Shown: positions 8,928 through 20,000 of the stretch, one piece after another
Numbering within the stretch: the first letter of the stretch is position 1
Layout of the letters: every line of letters begins with the position of its first letter
Assembly (NCBI RefSeq): GCF_000429325.1
Contig: NZ_AUBQ01000005.1
Location: 344,469-408,468 of the forward strand
Length of the DNA stretch: 64,000 nucleotides
Direction of reading: 5' to 3'
Source of the DNA: Fundidesulfovibrio putealis DSM 16056
GTDB taxonomy: Bacteria; Desulfobacterota; Desulfovibrionia; Desulfovibrionales; Desulfovibrionaceae
Made by a program: the position numbers and the translations under genes
The notes under the pieces: generated by a model
What the model was told of the DNA's origin: nothing
Seen by the model: the letters and a program-made list of their open reading frames with translations, nothing else
Databases searched by the model: none

Positions 8928-9042
8928 GCTGCATCACAAGAATCGGCAGTCAGGGTTGTCGATTGCACAACCTGTTGTTTTCTCGCGCAATGTCTTTTAG
9001 GAGTCAGGAAAGGTCCGCGTGGGCGCAGCACCAGGAGGCACG

Positions 9043-9636
9043 ATGGACGATGATTACCGCAGCACCTTCAGGGTGGAGACCGACGAGAACATCGTGCTTG
9101 AACTGGCGATCTGGCTCAGGCGCGCCTCGGAGATGAGACGGGTCCACCTGAAAGAGCTGGGTGATCCCAAGATGATCCAGGGCAAGCCTCCCTATCCGCG
9201 CATCGAGGACCTCTCTTCCGCCGGGATGAGCCTGTCCTTCAAGGCTTCGCAGCTCATGCCCGTGGAGAAGTTCGCGGGAGTGGCCCTGCTGGCCTACTTC
9301 AAGCTGGTGGACCCCACCGACACCATGGGCGAGCCCCTGAGCTTCCTGGCGGGCTATGAGGTGAAGCACTCGCAGTTCCACTCGGACAGGAACTACCTGG
9401 GGCTCAAGCTGCGCTGGGACGGGGTGCCCGATCAGAACGACAAGGCGGTGTTCTTCGCGGACGCCGCCAAGTACGGCATCGCGGACCTGACCAAGTGGTG
9501 CGACGACATGAACAGGAAGGTCTGCGGCATTGAAAACCTGCCGCCCCAGGGCCTGCGCCTGGACAGGCTGATGCGGGAGCTGGACATCATCAGGAGCGGC
9601 GCTTCCGCCGTGGTGCATTCGCAGCCGAAGAGCTAG
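9043..9636 (+). CDS. PilZ-like domain protein
   Basis: 197 residues. ATG 9043 is preferred over the upstream GTG 9019 because AGGAGG (9033-9038) is placed 4 nt before it. The segment RIEDLSSAGMSLSFKA near residue 54 fits the D/N-x-S-x-x-G motif of c-di-GMP-binding PilZ domains, and a basic RRVHLK stretch precedes it. The usual RxxxR is not exact, so ligand binding is uncertain. The remainder (LSFLAGYEVKHSQFHSDRNY) is not recognised. It is 115 nt downstream of the adaptor gene, and the motA gene converges on it. A signalling link to motility is only a guess. Confidence 0.5.
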   Translation: MDDDYRSTFRVETDENIVLELAIWLRRASEMRRVHLKELGDPKMIQGKPPYPRIEDLSSAGMSLSFKASQLMPVEKFAGVALLAYFKLVDPTDTMGEPLSFLAGYEVKHSQFHSDRNYLGLKLRWDGVPDQNDKAVFFADAAKYGIADLTKWCDDMNRKVCGIENLPPQGLRLDRLMRELDIIRSGASAVVHSQPKS

Positions 9637-9883
9637 CGGCGCGCCTTTTCTCGTTGTCCTCAAATGACGTGGCGTCGTGTGTCACACGGACGTTGCACTC
9701 AAAAATCACAGGCGCGTTTGTCGAGAGTAATAAGCGCTGCTGTTTTGACGCCCCTGCGCGGCGTGCATTCCGGGAATCTCCGGGTCGGGCGCTAACCGAC
9801 TGCGGGGCATGGTCGTGAAGGCCATCCTTCCCGTCCCCATCCTCCCCGTCTGATGATCCGGGCCCTGTCTCCCACGCAACCTG

Positions 9884-10735
9884 CTAGCTGCTCTTCATCC
9901 CTTCTTCCAACTCTTCCATGGTGGGCTGCACGTTGCTGGGAATGGCCCGCCGGGCGTATTCCACGGCCAGGATCGGGGCCAGCCCGATGGAGTAGCCCAT
10001 CAGCGCCGACTTCACCACCTTGAGCCGGGCCTGTTTGGCAGCGGCCTGGTGGTCAAGCATTGTGGCCATGGGGCCGACGAAGCCGTAGCAGAGCAGAACG
10101 CCCAGGAAGGTTCCCACCAGCGCAGCCGCAATGTGTTTGCCCAGGACCTCGGGGGGCTGGTTGATGTCGCCCATGGTGATGACGATGCCAAGCACCGCCG
10201 CCACGATGCCCAGGCCCGGCAGCGCGTCGGCGGTCTTGCTGACCGTGCCGCCCGCGAGCGAGTCGTGGTGCTTGCGGGTGCTGATGTCGGTGTCCATGAT
10301 GGCTTCGTAGTGGTGCTGTTCGATGTTGCCCGCGATGACGATCTTCAGGTTGTCGCAGATGAAGTTCAAAACGGTCTTGTTCTTGGTCACGGCGCCGAAG
10401 CGGCGGAAGATGTCGGAGTCGGCGGGGCGGTTCACGTGGGCGTCCAGGGCCACGGCGCCTGAGCGGCGGGCCAGCTGGAACAATTCGTACATGAGGGTGA
10501 GGATCTCCATGTAGAAGGCCTTGGAGTCCTCCTTGGCGGTGAAGATCTGGGGCAGGTGCTTGAAGACGTCCTTCACCACGCTCATGGGCGAGGAGATGAA
10601 CAGCGCACCCATGGCCGCGCCGCCGATGGTGAGCAGTTCATAAGGTTGGACAAGGACTCCAAGCTGGCCATGGGAGAGCACGTAGCCTCCGATGACGCTG
10701 CCCAGAACCATGATGACGCCAATAATCGCGGTCAT
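9884..10735 (-). CDS. motA: Flagellar motor stator protein MotA
   Basis: 283 residues, within the usual MotA length. ATG 10735 is chosen because GGGAGGGG precedes it and the product starts MTAIIGVIMVLGSVIGGYVLS, a typical MotA TM1. The C-terminal half has the family pattern KTADALPGLGIVAAVLGIVITM and a last TM pair (VGTFLGVLLCYGFVGPM). MotA with MotB forms the proton channel that drives flagellar rotation. No motB follows: the next gene on this side is convergent. The stator partner must therefore be encoded elsewhere. Confidence 0.9.
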   Translation of the reverse strand: MTAIIGVIMVLGSVIGGYVLSHGQLGVLVQPYELLTIGGAAMGALFISSPMSVVKDVFKHLPQIFTAKEDSKAFYMEILTLMYELFQLARRSGAVALDAHVNRPADSDIFRRFGAVTKNKTVLNFICDNLKIVIAGNIEQHHYEAIMDTDISTRKHHDSLAGGTVSKTADALPGLGIVAAVLGIVITMGDINQPPEVLGKHIAAALVGTFLGVLLCYGFVGPMATMLDHQAAAKQARLKVVKSALMGYSIGLAPILAVEYARRAIPSNVQPTMEELEEGMKSS

Positions 10736-11222
10736 ATAATCCAGCCCCTCCCGGCGAGTTGCTGCCGAGCGTTGAGAATCCAGAGGGAGATGTGAGGAGC
10801 CTTTCGAGGCGTGCCGCATGGATAGTGCAGCCGCAAGACAGGCAAAACCACGTGGATTAGTTCTCCGGAATATGTCTGAAAGTCAAGCCGATCATACCGC
10901 TCTGGATTCCCTTGTGAGGAAGGCAGGCCGCCCGGGCCGGGCCGTGGAGCGAGGTTTGCAAGGCGCCGTCAGGCTGATGCGGCAGACGTGCAGTGCGGTG
11001 TCGCCCTGCCGGTGATGGCGGGTGACGCCGGGCTTGGCGTCAGGGCAGGCTATTCCGGAGGAGCACTCGGTGAAAAATCGAGAAAATCTGAGATATTTCT
11101 TGAATGCGTGAGAAATCTCGAGATTATTCAGGTATGAAAGCCGCTGCCGTCCTACGGCTTCATTAAATTTTAACTTTTCTTGTTGGCTTTTTCTGATATG
11201 TGCCTTATCTAGCTGCACGTCG
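10736..11222. other. Intergenic region motA / groES
   Basis: About 490 nt between divergent genes. The right part becomes AT-rich towards the groES promoter. It contains an imperfect inverted repeat GAGATATTTCT / AGAAATCTC at 11090-11119 and a TTGACT box on minus near 10880 that might belong to a motA promoter. No gene is supported here. Confidence 0.4.
11183..11210 (+). promoter_or_regulatory. Candidate groESL promoter
   Basis: TTGGCT (11183-11188), a 16-nt spacer and TTATCT (11205-11210) sit directly upstream of the CIRCE element. The start of transcription would fall near 11217, so CIRCE would lie at the very 5' end of the transcript, the usual arrangement for HrcA control. Confidence 0.45.
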
Positions 11223-11249
11223 TTAGCACTCACCCTTGGCGAGTGCTAA
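11223..11249 (+). promoter_or_regulatory. CIRCE operator (HrcA site)
   Basis: TTAGCACTC - 9 nt - GAGTGCTAA, an exact match to the CIRCE consensus with the canonical 9-nt spacer. HrcA bound here represses groESL; heat or unfolded protein titrates GroEL and relieves repression (established for the family). hrcA itself is not in the window. Confidence 0.97.
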
Positions 11250-11290
11250 CACGATGAGAAAAGCAAATACCACCTGGAGGATTACCCCCA

Positions 11291-11580
<290 letters not shown>

Positions 11581-11628
11581 TTTCGACGATCATTTCAACT
11601 CACATCCTGTTCATTCAAGGAGACATAT

Positions 11629-13269
<1,641 letters not shown>

Positions 13270-13289
13270 GCCACAAGCCTAGCCGCACG

Positions 13290-13341
13290 CTGACCAATTG
13301 AGTTGATCAAGGCCCCGAAGCGAAAGCTTCGGGGCCTTTTT
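13290..13341 (+). repeat. 52-bp direct repeat, copy 1 (groEL terminator region)
   Basis: This 52-nt segment begins CTGACCAATTGAGTTGATCA and runs through the groEL terminator to its T-run. It recurs at 15281-15332 with two differences, both inside the terminator arms. Together the copies bracket the low-GC cassette 13342-15280. Confidence 0.95.
13309..13341 (+). terminator. groESL intrinsic terminator
   Basis: 11-bp stem GGCCCCGAAGC / GCTTCGGGGCC with a GAAA tetraloop, followed by five T residues. Confidence 0.95.
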
Positions 13342-13344
13342 AAG

Positions 13345-13373
13345 TTGCTAAAATGTGTTGGAGGGTGTATTTA
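13345..13373 (+). promoter_or_regulatory. Candidate promoter of the HD/Panacea-like cassette
   Basis: TTGCTA (13345-13350), 17 nt, TATTTA (13368-13373), in an AT-rich stretch immediately after copy 1 of the repeat and 42 nt before the HD gene. This suggests the cassette carries its own promoter. Confidence 0.4.
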
Positions 13374-13414
13374 TGATAAAATATTTTTTGGAATCGTGAT
13401 TGTCTGGAGATGCC

Positions 13415-14752
13415 ATGGAAGAATATTTTAAGAAAATCGATGTGAAGCACCGGCTGAGAGATCCCGTATACGGCTTTGTTCATCTGACAGCTGCGGAAAT
13501 GCGTATAGTTGATACGCCTTTGTTTCAGCGCTTGAGACGTGTGCATCAGCTTGCCTTGACAAAGTACGTATATCCTTCTGCGGAGCATTCTCGATTTGTT
13601 CATTCTCTTGGTGTCATGCACTGTTCAACTTTGATTCTCGCAGGGGTCCATGACCATAAGCAGACTAGGCTGATAAACGAACCTTCTGAAAGACTGATCA
13701 AAACGTTGAGATTCGCCGCACTGCTTCATGACATTGGGCATCTTCCATTTTCTCATGCAGTTGAGAAGCAGTGGCTGTCAGGTTTAAAGCATGAAGCGTT
13801 GAGTCAGTATATAATTGAGAAAGATCCACATATATCAAGTATTCTTGAAGGGGAGGGGGTCAACCCGAGGGAAGTGTCTTCTTTGCTGGCAAAGACTCCT
13901 CCAGCAAAATTTAGGTTGGTTCATGAGATAGTGTCTGGTCAACTTGATGCGGATCGTGCCGATTATCTGTTGAGAGATGCGCATCTGTGTGGTGCGAAGT
14001 ATGGAGAATATGACTTCGCTAGATTTCTTAATATTTTTGCAGCGACAGAAGATGGTGATACAGGACTGCTCACGCTTTGCGTTGATGAGAGCGATTTGCA
14101 TGTTGCTGAGTCGTTGCTTATAGCGCGCTACCATTATAATATGCAGATCCCATTTCACAGAACGCGAAGTGGGTATGATATAGTGTTGGGTCGATTTATG
14201 CGCGATTTTGTGCGCTATAATGAACCATTTAATGTTGTGTCAGGGGAGTTAAAGGAAGTTGACCTGGAACGACTCGCTTTACTTGATGACTATGAAATCA
14301 CAGAGCATATAAAGAACGCAGGGAAAGGTGGAAATCCATGGTCACCTTATCTGTTGAGAGCAAAGCACCTCGTACCAGTGATCGATACAAGTTCGATGTC
14401 AGATAGTGGAGTTCGATTGTTCAAGTTGCTTGTGCGTAGACTCGAGTCTGAACCAAGCCTGGTTAAGGGTGAAGACTATTTCGTTTATAGTAGGGAGGTT
14501 GAGATTTTAAAGTGGGGTGGCTCACTAGCTGAAAAGTCAGGGCCAGATGAAACCGGGGTTCCGCCTCAAGGCATGATCACGTTGTTGAGCAAAGAGGGTA
14601 AGGGGAGGGAATCCGAACACGTTGACATCTGCCAGAGGTCATGGATATTCAGCCATCTCGCTACTGACCCACCTTCTATCCACAGAGTTTACGTCGTGCC
14701 TGAAAAAGAACAAGATGTGCGGGCACTTCTTGATGAAGTCAATGCGGTATGA
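13415..14752 (+). CDS. HD-domain phosphohydrolase (COG1078 / YwfO type)
   Basis: 445 residues. ATG 13415 is used, with TGGAGA just upstream; a TTG at 13400 is in frame. Metal-binding HD residues are seen as H63 (FVHSLGVMH), H105-D106 (LLHDIGHLPFSH) and D178 in QLDADRADYLLRDAHLCG, the signature of the COG1078 family. Members hydrolyse nucleotides, mostly (d)NTPs. Relatives of this fold deplete dNTPs in phage defence, but the substrate here is unknown. Base composition and codons are far more AT-rich than groEL or ppiA, so the gene looks acquired. It is 13 nt upstream of the Panacea-like gene, and both sit between 52-bp direct repeats. Confidence 0.85.
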   Translation: MEEYFKKIDVKHRLRDPVYGFVHLTAAEMRIVDTPLFQRLRRVHQLALTKYVYPSAEHSRFVHSLGVMHCSTLILAGVHDHKQTRLINEPSERLIKTLRFAALLHDIGHLPFSHAVEKQWLSGLKHEALSQYIIEKDPHISSILEGEGVNPREVSSLLAKTPPAKFRLVHEIVSGQLDADRADYLLRDAHLCGAKYGEYDFARFLNIFAATEDGDTGLLTLCVDESDLHVAESLLIARYHYNMQIPFHRTRSGYDIVLGRFMRDFVRYNEPFNVVSGELKEVDLERLALLDDYEITEHIKNAGKGGNPWSPYLLRAKHLVPVIDTSSMSDSGVRLFKLLVRRLESEPSLVKGEDYFVYSREVEILKWGGSLAEKSGPDETGVPPQGMITLLSKEGKGRESEHVDICQRSWIFSHLATDPPSIHRVYVVPEKEQDVRALLDEVNAV

Positions 14753-14765
14753 AAAGGGGAGAGCC

Positions 14766-15284
14766 ATGATAAATTCCAAAAGCGCCGTCGCCAGCGTGCT
14801 CCGTACCCTTCAGAAGAACAATCTCCCTCTCGATAAAATTGTTCTTCATAAATTTTTGTATTTCCTTAATACTCAAGGGGTTAGCACTGGTTTGAGCTTC
14901 GAACCATACACATATGGCCCATTCTCTTTCGATCTGGCGAGGGTCTTGAGTGACATGGCGTTTTGGGATGAGATCAAAGAAAACAAAGCCAGCTATGAAA
15001 TTCTCACACTTGACTCACATCCGGCTTTGAATCCAGACGTGGAAAAGCAAATTTCCGATCTCTTGAAAAAATTCCAGGGTATTGTCGGTGACTTCACTTT
15101 TGATAATCTTGAAAGTGTGGGAACTGCACTGTACTGTGCAGAAAGTATAAAGTTCCAGGGTGATAGGCCTACTCAGGAACGAGTTGTGTCAGAATTTAAA
15201 AAATGGAAAGGGGAACGGTACCCGACTGCACGGATTCAAGAAGTGTACGACAAGCTGACTCCTTATATCTGGCATACCCCCTGA
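14766..15284 (+). CDS. YwgA/Panacea-like (DUF4065-like) protein
   Basis: 172 residues, ATG 14766 with AGGGGAGA upstream. Residues 22-57 (KIVLHKFLYFLN ... YTYGPFSFDL) resemble the LqKLlYf...yGP core of Panacea/DUF4065 and YwgA-type proteins. Some Panacea-domain proteins are antitoxins of mixed toxin families. As I recall, in Bacillus a YwgA protein is encoded close to the HD protein YwfO, which would parallel this pair; this needs checking. The stop codon lies in the first bases of the second 52-bp repeat. Low GC like the HD gene. Assignment is by motif reading only. Confidence 0.6.
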   Translation: MINSKSAVASVLRTLQKNNLPLDKIVLHKFLYFLNTQGVSTGLSFEPYTYGPFSFDLARVLSDMAFWDEIKENKASYEILTLDSHPALNPDVEKQISDLLKKFQGIVGDFTFDNLESVGTALYCAESIKFQGDRPTQERVVSEFKKWKGERYPTARIQEVYDKLTPYIWHTP

Positions 15285-15332
15285 CCAATTGAGTTGATCA
15301 AGGCCCCGGAGCGAAAGCTTCGGGGCTTTTTT
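15281..15332 (+). repeat. 52-bp direct repeat, copy 2, including a terminator
   Basis: Second copy of the groEL terminator segment. It contains the last bases of the Panacea-like gene including its TGA, the 19-nt flank, and a terminator stem (CCCCGGAGC / GCTTCGGGG with one G-U) followed by six T residues. It terminates the cassette before ppiA. Confidence 0.95.
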
Positions 15333-15501
15333 GCTGGCGAATGGGGATGTCGATTCTTGACGCTGACCGCCCCAGGCGGCACAACGCATCAGGCACGCCA
15401 TGCACGCGCGCATCGCCGGGGCACGCTCCGGCGACGCTGGGGTCGCCGCAAACGCAATCAACTGGCCCGTGATTCGTCCAGGCCATCAAGAAGGAACACC
15501 C

Positions 15502-16092
15502 ATGAACGCACGTTTCGGCTTTCTCGCGTCCCTCGCCGTTGTCGCCTGTCTGCTGCTCTCCGGTTTTGCAGCCGACGCCCAGGCCGCCAACCCCCTGGTG
15601 AAGCTCACAACCAGCAAAGGCGACATCGTCCTGGAGCTGGACCCGGCCAAGGCTCCGGCCTCGGTTGAAAACTTCCTGAAGTACGTGAACGACGGCTTCT
15701 ACAACGGCTTGATCTTCCACCGCGTCATAAACGGCTTCATGATCCAGGGCGGCGGCATGGACAAGGACATGCAGCAGAAGCAGACCCGCGCCCCCATCAA
15801 GAACGAGGCCGACAACGGCCTCACCAACGACAACTACACCATCGCCATGGCCCGCACCGGCGACCCCCACTCCGCCACCGCGCAGTTCTACATCAACGTG
15901 AAGAACAACACCGGCCTGAACCACACCGGCAAAAGCCAGAGCGGCTGGGGTTACGCCGTGTTCGGCAAGGTGGTGGAAGGCAAGGACGTGGTCGACGCCA
16001 TCAAGGCCGTGCCCACCATGACCAAGGGGCCGTATTCCGACGTGCCGCGCGAGCCCGTAACCATCATCAAGGCCGAAGTGATCAGCAAGTAG
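15502..16092 (+). CDS. ppiA: Periplasmic peptidyl-prolyl isomerase, cyclophilin type
   Basis: 196 residues. ATG 15502 gives a good signal peptide ([28 protein letters not shown]). The cyclophilin core follows, with [18 protein letters not shown] (catalytic Arg in FHRV), [17 protein letters not shown] and [18 protein letters not shown]. It catalyses cis-trans isomerisation of X-Pro bonds in exported proteins. AAGGAA precedes the start. It lies immediately after the inserted cassette, so the ancestral neighbour was probably groEL. Confidence 0.93.
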   Translation: MNARFGFLASLAVVACLLLSGFAADAQAANPLVKLTTSKGDIVLELDPAKAPASVENFLKYVNDGFYNGLIFHRVINGFMIQGGGMDKDMQQKQTRAPIKNEADNGLTNDNYTIAMARTGDPHSATAQFYINVKNNTGLNHTGKSQSGWGYAVFGKVVEGKDVVDAIKAVPTMTKGPYSDVPREPVTIIKAEVISK

Positions 16093-16222
16093 AGACGCGT
16101 TGTCAGGGGGCCGGGCAAGCTCCACGCCAACAGGTGATCATCCCGGCTTTTGTCTTGTAGAGGCTGAGCGTCGGATGGACCGGGAGGCGTGAGGCGAGTG
16201 CCGGGGAGGTGGTCGGAAGAGA

Positions 16223-16266
16223 GCCTCCGGCGGCCAAAGGGGCGAGCCCCTTTGGAAACCCGTATA
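16223..16266 (+). repeat. Dispersed hairpin repeat, type A
   Basis: GCCTCCGGCGGCC followed by the hairpin CAAAGGGG-CGAG-CCCCTTTG and then GAAACCCGTATA. Similar elements lie at 20764, 39531 and 44315. Confidence 0.85.
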
Positions 16267-16347
16267 GGTCTGTGGTTTCCGGCGACTCTGAGTCAGATTC
16301 GTTACTGCGGGCGTCGGTATCGCACTGGGACGCGAAGCCCATTTGAA

Positions 16348-16412
16348 GTTTTTGAAGGAGAGTCCAGAGAGGAAACTTTTTTCAAAAAGTTTCCTCTCTG
16401 GCCGCCGGAGGC
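16348..16412 (+). repeat. Dispersed hairpin repeat, type B
   Basis: A long inverted repeat (CCAGAGAGGAAACTTTTTT / AAAAAGTTTCCTCTCTGG) flanked by GTTTTTGAAGGAGAGT on the left and GGCCGCCGGAGGC on the right. A near-identical element in the opposite orientation lies at 37312-37386. Confidence 0.85.
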
Positions 16413-16427
16413 ATCCTCCGAAATCAG

Positions 16428-16464
16428 AGAGCCCCGAACTGCGAAACGCGCAGGCCGGGGCTCT
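16428..16464. terminator. Bidirectional terminator, ppiA / DUF3124
   Basis: Stem AGAGCCCCG / CGGGGCTCT enclosing an inner stem CTGCG / CGCAG, between convergent genes. The flanks are modestly T-rich on the plus side (TTGTAT). The 16093-16492 interval otherwise contains only the two hairpin repeats. Confidence 0.7.
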
Positions 16465-16492
16465 TTGTATCATGTGCGGGAAGAGGGGAAGG

Positions 16493-16972
16493 CTACTCGC
16501 CCGGAACCGCCACGCCCCGGCTGGTGAACGATATCCCCTGCTGGGCGCTGGTGCCGATCATCACCGCCTCCACCAGCAGCGGACTCGCCGGGGTCTCGGA
16601 AGACCAGCGCACCAGGAAGTTGGCCCCGGACCCGCCCGACTCGTCGGTCTGGGCCACGATGTACTCCACCGTCATCATGGGCTCCAGGCGAAGCGGCTTG
16701 TCCAGATAGCGTTTCACCAGCGCGCCCTTGGTATCGTAATAGTCTACGGAAGAGACGGTCACGGCCCGCTTGGGGTCGGTGTTGCGTACGGACAGCGTGA
16801 TGGTCAGGTCGATGCCCCGCGTCTTGATGCCGTGGTAGATGTGCGAATAGCAGGGCACGTACACGGTCTGGCCCTTGGAGGTTTCCGCCGCGCGCGACGC
16901 TGCGGGCAGGGCCGCCAGGACGGCCAGGGCGAAGAGCAGGGGCAAGACGGCGAGGCGATGGACGCGGTTCAT
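16493..16972 (-). CDS. Exported DUF3124 protein
   Basis: 159 residues, with a signal peptide ending ASRAA near residue 29. The mature part begins with GQTVYVPCYSHIYHG and contains LTITLSVRNTDPKRAVTVSSVDYYDTKGALVKRYL in segments typical of DUF3124 (PF11322). Family members are periplasmic or lipoprotein-like and have no assigned function. It lies 82 nt downstream of the RND pump gene on the same strand and could be co-transcribed. Confidence 0.8.
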   Translation of the reverse strand: MNRVHRLAVLPLLFALAVLAALPAASRAAETSKGQTVYVPCYSHIYHGIKTRGIDLTITLSVRNTDPKRAVTVSSVDYYDTKGALVKRYLDKPLRLEPMMTVEYIVAQTDESGGSGANFLVRWSSETPASPLLVEAVMIGTSAQQGISFTSRGVAVPGE

Positions 16973-17054
16973 GACTTCCTCCGGCTGATTCGCCCCAATC
17001 TAGCGGACAAGTCCGCCCGGCGTAAAGTGTTACCCGTAAACCGGGCAGGGCGCG

Positions 17055-20000
17055 TCACCGTATGGCCTTCAGGTCGAAGGCGGCGATGGCGTAGAGCACC
17101 GGCACCATGAGCAGCGTCACGAAGGTGGCCACGGCCAGGCCCCCGATCTGGGCGTAGCACAGCGGCTCCCAGAGCGGGCCGCCGTTTTTCGCCAGCGGGA
17201 ACAGCGCCGTGATGGTGGCCCCCACGGTGATGAGCACCGGGCGCAGCCGCAAAAGCCCCGCATCCAGGATGGCCTGGCGCAAGGGCTCGCCCGCGTGCAG
17301 CTTTTCTTCAATGAAGTCGAACAGCACGATCACGTGGCTGACGATCACCCCGATCAGGCTTGCGATTCCCAGAAAGGCCATGAACCCGAAGGGCTGGCCC
17401 ATGAGCGCCAGCGACGCGAACGCCCCGGCCACGCCGTAGGGGATGGCCCCGAACACCAGCAGGGGCTTCACCGCGTTCTTGAACTGGAACAGGAGCGCCA
17501 GATAGATCATGGCCACGGAAATGCCCATGACCATGCCCATCTCCGCGAAGCCCTTCACCTGTTCCTCGTACTCGCCGCCGATAACCAGCGTGTAGCCCGG
17601 CGGGAGATCCGCCTCCAGGGCCTTGATGGCGGGCATGGCCGCGCCGATCACTTCGGATGGCAGCACGCCGGGAACCGGGAAGCAGGACACGGTGATGGTG
17701 CGGAAGTGGTTGCGCCGGGCGATGCGCTCCCCGTCCATGCCCCAGGTGATGTCCGCAACCTGGGTCAGGGGGACCTTGTGCTCGCCGTTCTGGGGATAGA
17801 CGTACAGGTTGGCGATATCCGACAATTTGGCGCGCTCCTCGCCGCGCAGCCTTAGGACCACCGGTGTGGAGAGCCTGCCTTCGCGCAGGCTGGTGACCGT
17901 GAGGCCGCTTACGGCCATGGCCGAGGAACGGGCCACGTCCTGGTTGGTGATCCCGGCCAGGGTGGCCTTGTCCGGATCAATGGCCACGCGGGCAGTGAAG
18001 CGGTGCGAGCCCCAGTTGTCGCTGACGCGCTCGGCCACGTCCAGGGCGCGAAGAGCCCCCTTCATGCGCTCGGCCATCTCGCGAAGCGTTGCCTCGTCTT
18101 CTCCGGCCAGACGTATCTGCACCGGGATGCCTACTGGCGGGCCGCTCTCCAGACGGCGCACGTCAACGCGCGCGCCCGGGATTTCCCGCGAGAGTTCGGC
18201 CTGAAGCGGGGCGCTGAACAGCTCGGTGACGTGCTTGTCCTGCACCTGGATGAGCACCTGGGCGTAGTTGGGTTTCTTGAGCTCGGGCGTCACCGAGAAC
18301 CAGAAGCGCGGTCCGCCGCCGCCCACGAAGCTGGTCAGCGAGGTGAGCGGGACGGGGTATTCCGGGTGGGCGCGCCCGAAGTCGTCTGCGGCACGCAGCA
18401 CGGCTCGCTCCACCGTGGCGGCGAGTTCGGCGGTGAGGTCGATGGCCGAATCCTCAGGCAAGGTCACGTCCACGTAGGAGAGATACGAACGGTCGATGGG
18501 GAAGAACATGGGCTTTAACAGGCTCTTGGCCCAGAATCCGGCTCCGACCAGCACCAGCGACACGGCCAACGCCTTCCAGCGGTTGTCGATCAGCCAGCCG
18601 CCAAGGCGGTAGTAGTGGCGCGCGAAGCCCTTGTCCGGGCCTGCTTCGGCCTTGCCGGGCCGCAGCAGGTAATAGCCCAGGAAGGGGATGAAGCTCATGG
18701 ACACCAGCCGCGAGGCCACCAGCGAACAGGTGACCACCACGGGCAGGCTGTACAGGAAGCGCCCCTTGTCGCCCGAGAGCAGCAGGAAGGGCAGGTAGGC
18801 CACGATGTTGGTGATGGTGGCGTACAGAATGGCCTTGGCCAGCTTGGTCGGTCCGAGCCAGGCGGCCACGGAGCGGTCCGTGCCTGCGCTCAGCTCGCGC
18901 TTGATGGCGTCGCCCGCCACCACCGGGTCGTCCACCAGGAGGCCCAGGGCGATGATCAGCGAGGCGATGGAGATCTGTTGCAGGTCGATGCCGAGCGTGT
19001 GCATGAAGCCGAAGGTCATGGCCAGGGTGATGGGGATGGACAGGGCCATCAGCAGCGCGGAGCGCCACTCCCGGAAGCCGACGGCCGCTACCAGCACCAC
19101 CAGGATCACGGCCTCGTACAGGCTGTTCATGAAGAGCGAGACGCTCTCGTTCACCTGTTTGGGCTGGTCCGAGGTTCGCGCCATGACCAGATCCTCGGGC
19201 AGGCGCTGGCGCAGGCCGTCCAGGGCGGCGTCCACGGCCTTGGAAAAATCGCCGATCTGCTCGCCGGAGCGCATGGTCACGGCCAGGGATACGGCCTTGC
19301 CGGAGCGCCACTGGCCCGAGGCGTCACGATATGTATATCGGTTGATGGTGTCCGCCGGGGTCTCGTAGCCGCGCTCCATCTCCACAAGATCGCGCAGGTA
19401 CAGGCCCTGCGAAACCAGCGTGGCCCCCAGTTCGCGCTCGGAGGAAAATTCGCCGGTGGGGTCCAGGGCCACGTTGCGCCCGCCGAATTCGCCCACGCCG
19501 CCGCTGGGGGCGATGTTCCGCCCGGTAAAGGCACCCTGGATGCGCCACGGCTGCACAGAGTGCGAGGCCAGCCGCTCCTGGGAGTAGTCCAGGAACACGG
19601 CCTCTGGCCGAACGCCCCAGCGCGTGACCTTGGCCACCTGGGGCACGGCGCGCAGGGTGCGCGAGATGGTCTCGGTGAAGTCCTCCAGGTCCCTGAAGCT
19701 ATAGGCGTCTCCGGCGGATTCCTCGAAGGCCTGGCGCGTACCGGCGGGGTCGGCCACGATGACAGGCTGCCACAGGTCCGGGTGCAGCTCGGAGTGCTTC
19801 ATGCCGGTGCGGGCGAAGGTCATCACCAGATCGCGGAAGGCCTCGGGGGGCATGGACGCGGCCACGTCGGCCACCACCATGCCCGGCTCCGTGCCGGTGC
19901 GCAGGTCCGAGACGCCCGGCGTGTTCTTGAGATAGGCGGCAAACAGCGCGAGTTTGCGCTCCACCTGTTGCTGCGGGACGCTTGGCGGCACCACCAGGGC

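Noticed and set aside
9676..9688. CGTGTG-T-CACACG palindrome, CRP/FNR-like
   Set aside because: It lies between two convergent gene ends where a promoter operator has no target, and the spacing does not match the TGTGA-N6-TCACA consensus.
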